From Bradyrhizobium valentinum (GTDB lineage Bacteria; Pseudomonadota; Alphaproteobacteria; Rhizobiales; Xanthobacteraceae), in assembly GCF_001440405.1 (NCBI RefSeq), contig NZ_LLXX01000119.1, forward strand, positions 233,916-297,915: a stretch of DNA of 64,000 nt, given 5' to 3'. Shown one piece after another: positions 16,754 through 24,494 of the stretch (position 1 is its first letter; the number at the start of each line of letters is the position of its first letter). The translations under genes were made by a program, and so were the position numbers. A model generated the notes under the pieces. That model was given only the letters and a program-made list of their open reading frames with translations, was not told the origin of the DNA and made no database searches.

Positions 16754-17037
16754 CACATCCTCCCTGCGGCTTCGTGCCGGCGTGCCGCCCCGTGCCTGCC
16801 GTCTTTTTCCTGCGGCGGCCATTCTGACGATGGTTTGGCGCCGAGGCCGATGCTATACCAAATGAAACCAGGTAGACCTTGCTTTCTCATACAGTGAAAC
16901 AGAGCGCCGGCCGCCGCGAGGGTAAATTCCGCCAAGGCAAAGTCCGTTCCACGGCCCGTCGATGCTGCGAGAAAGATACGGACCAGAGTGTCGTCCGCGG
17001 CTGAAGAACCGCCGCCGGGGAAGGGGTACTCACCAAT

Positions 17038-17317
17038 CACTCGAGCGTGGATCGCAGGTGCTCGAGACGATCGCGGCGACCGGTTCGCTCGTCAGCCTCG
17101 GGGAAGCTGCACGCCGCACTGGTTTGCATCGCAGCACAAATGCATAGCAGCACCGGCGCTCGCCTATTCGGGACGCGCCGTCGGCTCACTACGCGTTGTC
17201 GGGCCGCGGAGTCGAATGACACGTCAGAAGCATAGGGAACTTCGTCCTGAAGTCCTGACGCTCTGCGGGGCGCTGTCGAAGAAACTCGGCTGGCGAGGCG
17301 CTTCATCGAGACGCTGA
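17038..17317 (+). pseudogene. IclR-family regulator with internal deletion
   Basis: The sequence reads SLERGSQVLETIAATGS and LVSLGEAARRTGLHRST, an IclR winged-helix start, and then stops. After a frame change it reads YSGRAVGSLRVVGPRS and LTLCGALSKKLGW, which is the extreme C-terminal end of an IclR effector domain. Roughly 170 residues between them are absent, so the gene lost its middle. It lies upstream of and divergent to the TRAP operon, which IclR proteins often control. The operon has therefore probably lost its local regulator. The rest of the 16.75-17.40 kb gap shows nothing recognisable. Confidence 0.75.
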
Positions 17318-17401
17318 GCCATCCGGCGTTCCAACGATAGTTGCATTCAGTAGTAGGGACGAAAGTCCGCTTTGCGCCAGGACCGGCCAACCGGACGCCT
17401 C

Positions 17402-18304
17402 TCAAGCCGAGAGGACGGCTGGTCTCAAACGCCGTGCTGCACGCTTGACCTTTTCGAAGGCCAGGGTTTCGATCTGCCGCACGCGCTCACCGGAAATGGA
17501 CAGCTCACGCCCGAGTTCCTCCAGGCTCGGCGGATCCTCGCTGAACCGCCGCGCCTCGAACACACGTCGCTCCCGCGCCGTCAGCACATCAAGGGCTGAA
17601 TGGAGCGCTTTCGCCTTTTGCGCGCTCTCATCCTGCTCGACGACGATCGTCTCGGCGTTCGGCGAATGGTCGACCAGCATCGCCTCCCATTCGGTCGGCC
17701 CGTCATCGCTGACGGGCGCATTCAGCGAAACGTCCCCCGTCAGACGGCTGCTCATCTCGATCACTTCGCGAACGGGGACCACGAGCTCCCGCGCGACGGC
17801 CTCGGCGACCTCCTGCGTGAGCCCTACCCTGTCGCCTCCGAACTTGATCATGGCGCGCCGGAAGCCAAAGAACAGCTTCCGCTGCGCGGCCGTCGTCCCG
17901 ATCTTGACCAGCGACCGCGACCGCAGAATGTAATCGTGGATAGCGGCCTTGATCCACCACAGCGCATAGGTGGAGAACCGGGCGCCGCGGCCGGGCTCAA
18001 AATGCGAGGCCGCGATGACGAGGCCAAGATTGGCCTCGCCGATCAGATCGGCAAGCGGAAGGTCGTATCTCTGGTAGCGCCGCGCGACCTTTGCCGCCAG
18101 CCGGAGATGGCTGGTGACGAGCGCATCGGTCGCCCGGCGGTCTCGATGCTCCTGCCAGCGCCGTGCAAGCTGCTGCTCCCGCGGCTGCTCGAGCAGAACG
18201 TATCGCTTGATGAGAGAGGCGTATTCATCGACGAAATCCTGCGATCTGCCGTTGGTCTGCGCCTCCCGGCTGTCTGACATCAATGTTGTGCTATGGGCGT
18301 TCAT
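17402..18304 (-). CDS. RNA polymerase sigma factor, RpoH (sigma-32) type
   Basis: A 300-residue sigma-70-family factor of the heat-shock group. Region 2 is seen in LPLADLIGEANLGLVIAA and RFSTYALWWIKAAIHDYI, the RpoH-type stretch in RSLVKIGTTAAQRKLFF, and region 4 in PSLEELGRELSISGERVRQI, the DNA-binding helix-turn-helix. It directs RNA polymerase to stress promoters. ATG at 18304 has GGAG eight bases before it and is preferred over TTG at 18316. Alphaproteobacteria often carry several rpoH paralogues with heat- or oxidative-stress roles; which this is cannot be told. No anti-sigma gene is adjacent. Confidence 0.9.
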   Translation of the reverse strand: MNAHSTTLMSDSREAQTNGRSQDFVDEYASLIKRYVLLEQPREQQLARRWQEHRDRRATDALVTSHLRLAAKVARRYQRYDLPLADLIGEANLGLVIAASHFEPGRGARFSTYALWWIKAAIHDYILRSRSLVKIGTTAAQRKLFFGFRRAMIKFGGDRVGLTQEVAEAVARELVVPVREVIEMSSRLTGDVSLNAPVSDDGPTEWEAMLVDHSPNAETIVVEQDESAQKAKALHSALDVLTARERRVFEARRFSEDPPSLEELGRELSISGERVRQIETLAFEKVKRAARRLRPAVLSA

Positions 18305-18657
18305 GGGTGGCTCCAATCCGTCGGGTCCGGCAGATGGACCCTAGGAGAAGACGCCGCGACGCAGCCATTAAATTGGAATTGAGGATTATAAATTCGCTGT
18401 TAGCGTCCGTGCGCTTTGCATCTCGATTTCAAAATAGCCCGATCTTGTTCTGAACGAGAGGCTCAAGATTAGTTGAGCTTTGTGAAGGGCAATTTAATGG
18501 GGCGAAACTGCTGCCGCCCTACATCTCCATCACGCATCCGCTGTCTGGATGCAGTTTCAAGCGAGCAGTTCGCGTTCGAAAAAAACATACGCCAGTCGCG
18601 GCGTGTTACCGCGCTTGCGCGTCCGGCGAATTCCCGCATCATGTATGGAGAATGACA
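18305..18657. other. Intergenic region, no gene seen
   Basis: These 353 bases separate the divergent sigma-factor and small secreted-protein genes. The centre is AT-rich (for example around 18368-18400), as expected for promoters, but no sequence fits a promoter class convincingly. Confidence 0.4.
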
Positions 18658-18951
18658 ATGACCTCGATCAAGACGATCGCCGTCGCAGGACTGCTGTCGA
18701 TGATGGCAGCAGCACCTGCCTTCGCGCAAGAAGCCATCCAGGAGCCGGGGGCTTTCGCATTCTTTTACCCGAACCTTGACGTCCTGAATGGCGGTGCGCC
18801 CACGCCGGCCTACCGGATGGAAGGGCTGCCGCCCTCGGTGATGCAATCCTATAACGAGAGAGAAAGCGGCTTGGCCGGTCCAGACGTCTGGCACCACCGT
18901 CGGGTCCACCACGCCTCCAGCACCATGCATGACGGCCGTTGGCATGGATGA
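18658..18951 (+). CDS. Small secreted protein of unknown function
   Basis: About 97 residues with a clear signal peptide (SIKTIAVAGLLSMMAAAPAF, cleavage after AFA). The mature part is short, Pro/Gly-containing and ends in a His-rich stretch (WHHRRVHHASSTMHDGRWHG) that could bind metal. ATG at 18658 is preferred because GGAG at 18645-18648 is correctly spaced; ATG at 18652 lies too close. It is convergent with the histidine-kinase gene. Similar short exported proteins recur at 21538, 22008 and 44295, but I know no function. Confidence 0.7.
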   Translation: MTSIKTIAVAGLLSMMAAAPAFAQEAIQEPGAFAFFYPNLDVLNGGAPTPAYRMEGLPPSVMQSYNERESGLAGPDVWHHRRVHHASSTMHDGRWHG

Positions 18952-18971
18952 CTTTCGGCAGCCTGCCGCCC

Positions 18972-20408
18972 CTATGTCCCGACGACTTGCTCATCGGGGC
19001 AAATGATCTCCACCCGGCCTCCCGGGCCGGAGTGGATGATCAAGCGAAATCCGTGCAGCTTCACGATTGCCGAAACCAGGTTCAGTCCGAGGCCGACGCC
19101 CGGCGTGTTGCGAATCTTGTCCGATCGATAGAACCGGCGCAGCACGGCCTCCTGTTCCTGATCGCTGATCCCCGGTCCCGTATCCGTCACGCGCAGGATG
19201 GTTTCTCCCTCGCCGCGCAGCAGCTCCAACCTGACCGCGCCGCTTTCGGGCGTGAACTTGATGGCATTGTCGACGAGATTGGCGACCGCCTCCAACAACA
19301 GATCCCGATCGCCGTGCACGTAAAGCTTGTCTGACGTGTCCACGCTCAACGCGATCTGCTTGTCTTCGGCGATCGGCTCGTACATGTCGCAGACTTCGCG
19401 CAGCATTTCGTCGAGCGCCACATTACCGAATGCAGACGACCGGCGGCTGTTTTCGATTTCGGCCAGGCGCAGCAACGCCGTGACGATCGTCAGTGACTGG
19501 TCGATGCCGGCGATGGCCTTGTCGGCGACCTCCTGGAGCTGCTCAAGCGTGGCCGCATTGGTACGGCCGCGCTCGAGCGTCAGGCGTGCACGCGTCAGCG
19601 GCGTTCGCAGATCGTGGGCGATGTCGTTGCCGACGCCGGCCAGTGCGTTGATCGTCGTCTCCAGTTCGTCGAGCATGCCGTTGACGATGGCGGCCAGCCT
19701 CGAAAACGGTTCATCCACCTTTCGGTGCGGCAACCGCTCATGCAGGTCGCCTGCGATGATGCGCTGGACCCGCAGGTTGACTTCCTCGACGCGTCGCTGC
19801 GCGCGAACGCTCAGCCACGCGCCGGCCAGTAGCCAGAGGCAGAACGCCGGCAACAAGCCAAGCGCGAACGCCGTTCCGACAACCCTGAAGATCTCCCCGG
19901 TCTCGTCGACGTTCCGCCCAATCACCAATATGTCGCCGTTCTCAAGGCTCCGCGCGACGGTCCTGACCGATGTCGCGCCGGCCGCCTTGTCGTCGACGCG
20001 CGCGAGCGGCACGCTCTGCGCCGGCGCGCCGATCTGAATCCCGTCCGGCAGGGCTGCGACGTTGCCGACAAGCCGCTTCCCCCTCGCGTCGAACACTCCG
20101 GAAAACTGGACGCCGCGGGAATCCTGCCCGAGATGATCATCGAGCGCACCGATCAGGCGGTCGCGCGGCAATCCGGCAAAGAAATCGGCCTGCCTCGTGA
20201 TCATCCGATCCGACCGCGCGATCAGGTAGTCGTCGATACTGAAATAGATGAACCCGAACAATACGGTGACGAAGACCGCGAACAGGCCCGCCAGCGCCGC
20301 GGCCCAGTGAAACGTCTTCGAGCGTATGAATTGCAACTGAAGCTTCCGATCCTGCCGTCCGCCTGCCTCACCGGTCCGACGGCGTGGGCGCCCGGCGCGG
20401 TCATCCAA
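18972..20408 (-). CDS. Two-component sensor histidine kinase
   Basis: About 478 residues: a membrane helix (FHWAAALAGLFAVFVTVLFGF), a periplasmic sensor of ~130 residues, a second helix (FALGLLPAFCLWLLAGAWL), HAMP, HisKA with GNDIAHDLRTPLTRARLTL (phospho-acceptor His), and HATPase_c with NLVDNAIKF, DTGPGI and GVGLGLNLV. The gene follows the response regulator by 6 bp and appears to start with TTG at 20408, since no ATG is found before the first helix. The pair may control envelope functions such as the nearby RND pump, but that link is only positional. Confidence 0.9.
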   Translation of the reverse strand: MDDRAGRPRRRTGEAGGRQDRKLQLQFIRSKTFHWAAALAGLFAVFVTVLFGFIYFSIDDYLIARSDRMITRQADFFAGLPRDRLIGALDDHLGQDSRGVQFSGVFDARGKRLVGNVAALPDGIQIGAPAQSVPLARVDDKAAGATSVRTVARSLENGDILVIGRNVDETGEIFRVVGTAFALGLLPAFCLWLLAGAWLSVRAQRRVEEVNLRVQRIIAGDLHERLPHRKVDEPFSRLAAIVNGMLDELETTINALAGVGNDIAHDLRTPLTRARLTLERGRTNAATLEQLQEVADKAIAGIDQSLTIVTALLRLAEIENSRRSSAFGNVALDEMLREVCDMYEPIAEDKQIALSVDTSDKLYVHGDRDLLLEAVANLVDNAIKFTPESGAVRLELLRGEGETILRVTDTGPGISDQEQEAVLRRFYRSDKIRNTPGVGLGLNLVSAIVKLHGFRLIIHSGPGGRVEIICPDEQVVGT

Positions 20409-20414
20409 AATCAG

Positions 20415-21092
20415 TCAGGACACGGCGCGTAGAATGAACCCCGCGCCGCGGACATTGTGAATCATCGGGGCGTCGCCCGGACCGTCGACCTTGTGCCGCA
20501 CACGGCCCATATGCACGTCAACCAGGTTGGTTGCCGGAACAAACTTGTAGTTCCAGACCTCTTCGAGCAGCATCGCGCGCGTAAGCAGCTGGTCGCTCCG
20601 CCGCATCATGTATTCGAGCAGGCGAAACTCGCGCGGCAGCAGGTCGATCTTGCGCTCGCCGCGTTTGGCCGTGCGCTCGACGAGGTCGAGTTCGAGCTGC
20701 CCTACCCGCACGATGGTTTCCCGCGTTTCCGGCGGGCGGCGCAGCAACGCCTCTATGCGCGCAATGAGTTCGACGATCGCGAACGGCTTGGTGAGGTAGT
20801 CGTCGCCTCCCATCCGCAATCCGCGCACGCGGTCATCGACCGCGCCAAGCGCACTCAGCACGAGGACCGGCGTGCGCACCTGATCCTTGCGCAGGGACTC
20901 GATGACGGTAAGACCGTCCATTCCCGGCAACAGGCGGTCGACGATCATTGCATCCGGTCGCAAGTCGCGCGCCTTGGCGAGGCCATCCAGCCCATTGGCC
21001 GACCATTCGACCTCGAAGCCGCGATCGGCCAGCTCGGCAGTGATTTCCCCCGCCGTCTCGCCGTCATCTTCTATGAGAAGAACTTTCGTCAT
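20415..21092 (-). CDS. OmpR/PhoB-family response regulator
   Basis: A 225-residue regulator. The receiver domain shows KVLLIEDD (acidic pocket), Asp52 in MIVDRLLPGMDG as phospho-acceptor and the Lys in DDYLTKPFA. The C-terminal winged helix has RLLEYMMRRSDQLLTRAML and a VDVHMGRVRHKV recognition region. ATG at 21092 is chosen as the conserved start (MTKVLLIED); no proper homology lies upstream. It is the first gene of the operon with the sensor kinase. Confidence 0.92.
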   Translation of the reverse strand: MTKVLLIEDDGETAGEITAELADRGFEVEWSANGLDGLAKARDLRPDAMIVDRLLPGMDGLTVIESLRKDQVRTPVLVLSALGAVDDRVRGLRMGGDDYLTKPFAIVELIARIEALLRRPPETRETIVRVGQLELDLVERTAKRGERKIDLLPREFRLLEYMMRRSDQLLTRAMLLEEVWNYKFVPATNLVDVHMGRVRHKVDGPGDAPMIHNVRGAGFILRAVS

Positions 21093-21537
21093 CAGATCGG
21101 TCCGACTGCCATCAAGATACCCCTCACCGCACGGCCCGGTCGCAATGATACGCCGGCCGGCCGACAAAGCCACAGTGACGGCCGCATGTCTCTTAGCTCA
21201 AGAGAGCCGGCCAGCGCCGCCATCCTTTTCCGAAGCCGGCATGCGCCATCCGCCCGGCGGCCGTTCCGCCGCGCCAGTGCGAGCACGGCGAAGCCGCACG
21301 AAACAGTTAGTCCCCGTCGACCGGCCGCGCCAATAAATAGCAATTTAATGAACCCGCCGGCCTGCATTGGCTGGCCCACCGGCGGTTTCGAGCCAGGCGA
21401 GACAATAGATGGAGCCCGCATCAGCTTCACGCCGAGTTGAAAGCACGTGAAGCGATGTTTCCTTTGGACGATGGCGGGCCAGCCGCACGTCGGAGGGAGA
21501 AGCCAGCCTGGCTTCCCCTGACCTTTGGAGAACAACA
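21093..21537. other. Intergenic region, no gene seen
   Basis: This 445-bp divergent gap between the response regulator and a small secreted protein has no recognisable gene, RNA or clear promoter motif. Open frames across it are shadows with no conserved pattern. Confidence 0.4.
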
Positions 21538-21768
21538 ATGCACAAAGTCAAACTTCTGTCGGCTGCGTTACTCACCGCAGCCACTCTCGCCACGCCGGCG
21601 CTGGCCGCCACACACACCTCGCGGCATGTCGTAACCGATGACAACGGCCGCGTGATGTCGACGATGCATCGCGACGTAGGCGATAGCTGCATCCGCGCTC
21701 CGCGCGTCGGCGCCTTCGCCACCGCACCGTGGACCACGCCCCCTTGCGAGCCCAACACGGGTTACTGA
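21538..21768 (+). CDS. Small secreted protein of unknown function
   Basis: A 76-residue protein with a signal peptide (VKLLSAALLTAATLATPALA) cleaved after ALA. The mature ~54 residues contain two cysteines (SCIRAP and PPCEPN) that could form a disulfide in the periplasm. The ATG at 21538 follows GGAGAACAACA. It is followed at 21800 by a strong terminator, so it is transcribed alone. No family is recognised; the same plan is seen in other short exported proteins of this region. Confidence 0.7.
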   Translation: MHKVKLLSAALLTAATLATPALAATHTSRHVVTDDNGRVMSTMHRDVGDSCIRAPRVGAFATAPWTTPPCEPNTGY

Positions 21769-21799
21769 TCGACGTTGCGATGTAACAACGAAGCATGAC

Positions 21800-21831
21800 G
21801 GGCTGGCGGAATATTCCGCCGGCCCTTTTTT
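21800..21831 (+). terminator. Rho-independent terminator
   Basis: GGGCTGGCGGA-ATAT-TCCGCCGGCCC forms a nearly perfect GC-rich hairpin (21800-21825, one T-G pair) followed by six T residues. It ends the small secreted-protein gene just upstream. Confidence 0.85.
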
Positions 21832-22007
21832 CTTTTGCCGCGTACCAAAGTGTTTCCTTCGTGAATGCAAGGCGGCGGAGACTAACGCCGAATTTAATGG
21901 ATGCCTTGTGCATCGCACCTACCTGTCAGCCATCCGACGTTTCGTTCGCGCGGTCCGTCGAAGTTCGCGCGTCGCGGCGGCGAGCAATCTGATTGAAAAG
22001 GAGTGTC

Positions 22008-22421
22008 ATGATGAAACGAATGATCACGATATTGGCGACAGCTCTTCTCGCTTCGAGCCTGCTGGCGGGCGCGGCTAACGCTCGTGGTGGCGGCGGTGGT
22101 GGTGGGCACGGCGGAGGTTTTGGCGGCGGCGGCCACATGGGCGGAGGCTTCGGCGGCGGAGGTCACATCGGTGGCTTTGGCGGCGGTGGCCATATCGGCG
22201 GCTTCGGTGCCGGCGAACACATCGGAGGCCTTGGCGGCGGCGTTGGTGTCGGCCACTTCGGCAGCGGCCACATTGGCGCGCATGGCTTCGGCCTGCACCA
22301 TCACGCTGCGCATCGCTTCGGCGGATACGGGCCGGGATACGGCTACTACTACGGTTATCCCGATTGCTACGACTGGTACTACCTGCATCCCAACCAGCCT
22401 TTGCCGCTGAGCTGCGGCTGA
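22008..22421 (+). CDS. Glycine/histidine-rich secreted protein
   Basis: About 137 residues. A signal peptide (RMITILATALLASSLLAGAA) is followed by ~60 residues of repeating GGG(H/F)GG blocks such as FGGGGHIGG, then a His/Tyr-rich tail (HHAAHRFGGYGPGYGYYYG) ending PLPLSCG. Such repeats suggest a flexible, perhaps metal-binding or surface protein, but this is inference. AAAGGAG at 21997-22003 supports ATG at 22008 (ATG at 22011 also fits). It is in the same direction as the next secreted protein and the RND pump genes. Confidence 0.75.
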   Translation: MMKRMITILATALLASSLLAGAANARGGGGGGGHGGGFGGGGHMGGGFGGGGHIGGFGGGGHIGGFGAGEHIGGLGGGVGVGHFGSGHIGAHGFGLHHHAAHRFGGYGPGYGYYYGYPDCYDWYYLHPNQPLPLSCG

Positions 22422-22539
22422 GACCCTCCCGCAAATCCTGCACGCAGGCTTCGGACTGGAGGGCACTTTCTCAATGCCCTCCGGACCGATCGCTGCCCTG
22501 CTCGTTCGTCGCACTACCCGACCGGCACTGGAGAACCCC

Positions 22540-23319
22540 ATGAAACGCTTCCTGATGATCACGGCAGCCTCGGCCCTGCTGTGCGGCCAAGCCTTTGCGC
22601 AGCAGGCCGCGGTAATGCCGACGCCTTCGCTCTCGGCCACGTCGCCGCTCGGCATGATACCAAGCGCGCCGGTCGGCGGCACCGGCATCCCGTTGGGCGC
22701 AACGGAAATCGCATCCCCCGGCGTAAGTCCGGCGCCGATCTCGTCGACCATGGGCAGCGCCGTGTGCTCGACCATCGGCACAGCACCATCAACGATGTTC
22801 GGATCGGCGACTACCTTTGACGGCGGCGGCGTGGACGTCGGGAGCGTCACACCGCAGAGCACGATGTCCATGATGCCGGGAACGTCGACATCATCGATGT
22901 CGTCATCGGGCGTTCCGCCGACATCGGCACTGATCGACACGTCGGGTACCCAAAGCATGTGCGGCGCCGGCTCAGGCAATCTTGCCGCGTCATCGACACC
23001 GACGTCTCCTACGACACCGGGCGGCGTGCCGCGAACCGGCATTCCGATGGGCTCGACCGAGATCGGCAATCTCGGGATTAGCTCCGCCGCGATGGTTCCA
23101 ACCATCACCGTCGCCCCACCATCAGCACCATCGCGCCGACGATCCCGACGGTGCCCGCCGTCACCCTGTCGGCCCCTAACACGACGGCCGTCGCCGCGAC
23201 CACCGATCCCATCACAGGGATACCGAACATCACAGGGGCGACGAACACGATACCGGGCCTGTCAACCGCCGCCACGACGTTCCGTTGAGCGGCAACTCAC
23301 TCGCGAGAAACAGCCATGA
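22540..23319 (+). CDS. Ser/Thr/Pro-rich secreted protein, apparently frameshifted near its end
   Basis: It begins with a signal peptide (KRFLMITAASALLCGQAFA). The body is low-complexity Ser/Thr/Pro/Gly and repeats a motif: GTGIPLGATEIASPGVS and RTGIPMGSTEIGNLGIS. After ITVAP the composition turns abruptly to Arg-rich and the frame overlaps the next gene. If one C is added to the CCCC run at 23114-23117, the reading continues TISTIAPTIPTVPAV to a TGA at 23286-23288, keeping the Thr/Pro style and leaving a 27-bp gap to the pump gene. A single-base deletion or a sequencing error is therefore likely. Function unknown. Confidence 0.6.
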   Translation: MKRFLMITAASALLCGQAFAQQAAVMPTPSLSATSPLGMIPSAPVGGTGIPLGATEIASPGVSPAPISSTMGSAVCSTIGTAPSTMFGSATTFDGGGVDVGSVTPQSTMSMMPGTSTSSMSSSGVPPTSALIDTSGTQSMCGAGSGNLAASSTPTSPTTPGGVPRTGIPMGSTEIGNLGISSAAMVPTITVAPPSAPSRRRSRRCPPSPCRPLTRRPSPRPPIPSQGYRTSQGRRTRYRACQPPPRRSVERQLTREKQP

Positions 23320-24494
23320 AAATGAAAGTCGCAATACCTGCCGTCGTGTTCGGCGTCGCCGCCGCGGGCGGCCTTCTCTACCTGACGCATGCCAACGCGT
23401 TCAAGGCCGCCGTCGCGGCGCCGCCGCCGCCTCCGGTCCCGGTCGTTGCCGGCGTGGTCGCGCAGCGTGATGTGCCGATTTATCAGAATGGCGTCGGCAC
23501 CGTGATTGCGTACAACACCGATGTCGTGCGGGCGCAGATCCAGGGCCAGCTCATCAGCATCAACTTCACCGAAGGACAGACCGTCCATGCCGGCGACCTG
23601 CTCGCGCAAATCGATCCGCGTCCCTACCAGGCCCAGATCGACCAGTTCGAGGGAAACCTGCAGCGCGATCAGGCTCAGCTCACCAATGCCCGCGCCAATT
23701 TCACGCGTTACAGCCAGCTTGGCGACAAAGGCTGGGCCACGCCGCAGTTAATCGAGACCCAGAAAGCGCAGGTCGGCCAGCTCGAGGTCGCAATCAAGAC
23801 CGACCAGGCGCTGATCGAGGCGGCCAAGGTGCAACTCAGCTACACCCGCCTCACTTCACCGATCGACGGCGTGGTGGGAATTCGCCAGATCGACGTCGGC
23901 AACATCATCAGCCCGACGACGACCAACGGTCTTGTCGTCGTGACGCAGCTCGATCCCGTCTCGCTGATCTTCACCCTCCCGGAAGGAGTGCTGACGCAGA
24001 TCCTCCGGCAACAGCAGGCGAGCAAGACGCCGCTGCCCGTCCTGGCCTACGACCAGGCCAATTCAGTCCAGCTCGGACAGGGCAAGCTCGCGCTGGTCAA
24101 CAACGAGATCCTGCAGACCACCGGCTCGATCCAGCTCAAGGCGAACTTTCCCAACAAGTCCCGCGAGCTGTGGCCGGGCGAGCTGGTGAACGCGCGGCTA
24201 CTCGTCACGACCCGGCACAACGGCCTGACGGTTCCCGCCAACGTCGTGCAGCAGGGGCCGAACGGCGCCTATGCCTATGTCATCAAGCCGGACGACACCG
24301 TGGCGATGCGGCCCCTCAAGGTCGCGCAAATCACCGACGGCGAAGCACTGATCGATTCCGGCCTGAAGGCCGGCGAGCAGGTCGTGGTTGACGGACAATA
24401 CCGGCTGCAGCCGGGCACGCATGTCACGATCCTGCACGGCGAAGCGGCCGAGGAAGTGACGGCACAGCAAGCACAACAGGCGGTAATCCCATGA
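23316..24494 (+). CDS. RND efflux periplasmic adaptor (membrane fusion protein)
   Basis: A 392-residue adaptor that joins an inner-membrane RND pump to an outer-membrane channel. It has an N-terminal membrane anchor (AIPAVVFGVAAAGGLLYL) without a lipoprotein cysteine, a Pro-rich linker, a biotinyl-lipoyl-like region (VRAQIQGQLISINFTEGQTV), a helical hairpin with coiled-coil character (about residues 105-180), SYTRLTSPIDGVVGIRQID, and beta-barrel and membrane-proximal domains. It overlaps the pump gene by ATGA, so the two are translationally coupled. No outer-membrane channel gene is next to them. The likely type is MdtA. Confidence 0.93.
   Translation: MKMKVAIPAVVFGVAAAGGLLYLTHANAFKAAVAAPPPPPVPVVAGVVAQRDVPIYQNGVGTVIAYNTDVVRAQIQGQLISINFTEGQTVHAGDLLAQIDPRPYQAQIDQFEGNLQRDQAQLTNARANFTRYSQLGDKGWATPQLIETQKAQVGQLEVAIKTDQALIEAAKVQLSYTRLTSPIDGVVGIRQIDVGNIISPTTTNGLVVVTQLDPVSLIFTLPEGVLTQILRQQQASKTPLPVLAYDQANSVQLGQGKLALVNNEILQTTGSIQLKANFPNKSRELWPGELVNARLLVTTRHNGLTVPANVVQQGPNGAYAYVIKPDDTVAMRPLKVAQITDGEALIDSGLKAGEQVVVDGQYRLQPGTHVTILHGEAAEEVTAQQAQQAVIP

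Noticed and set aside
22100..22260. Tandem GGC-type repeats that could suggest a CRISPR or satellite array
   Set aside because: They encode the Gly-rich repeats of a secreted protein, with no spacer-like variation.
22000..22450. Long Arg/Ala/Pro-rich frames opposite the Gly-rich secreted protein
   Set aside because: They are mirror frames of a GC-rich repeat; the plus-strand gene has a signal peptide and ribosome site.
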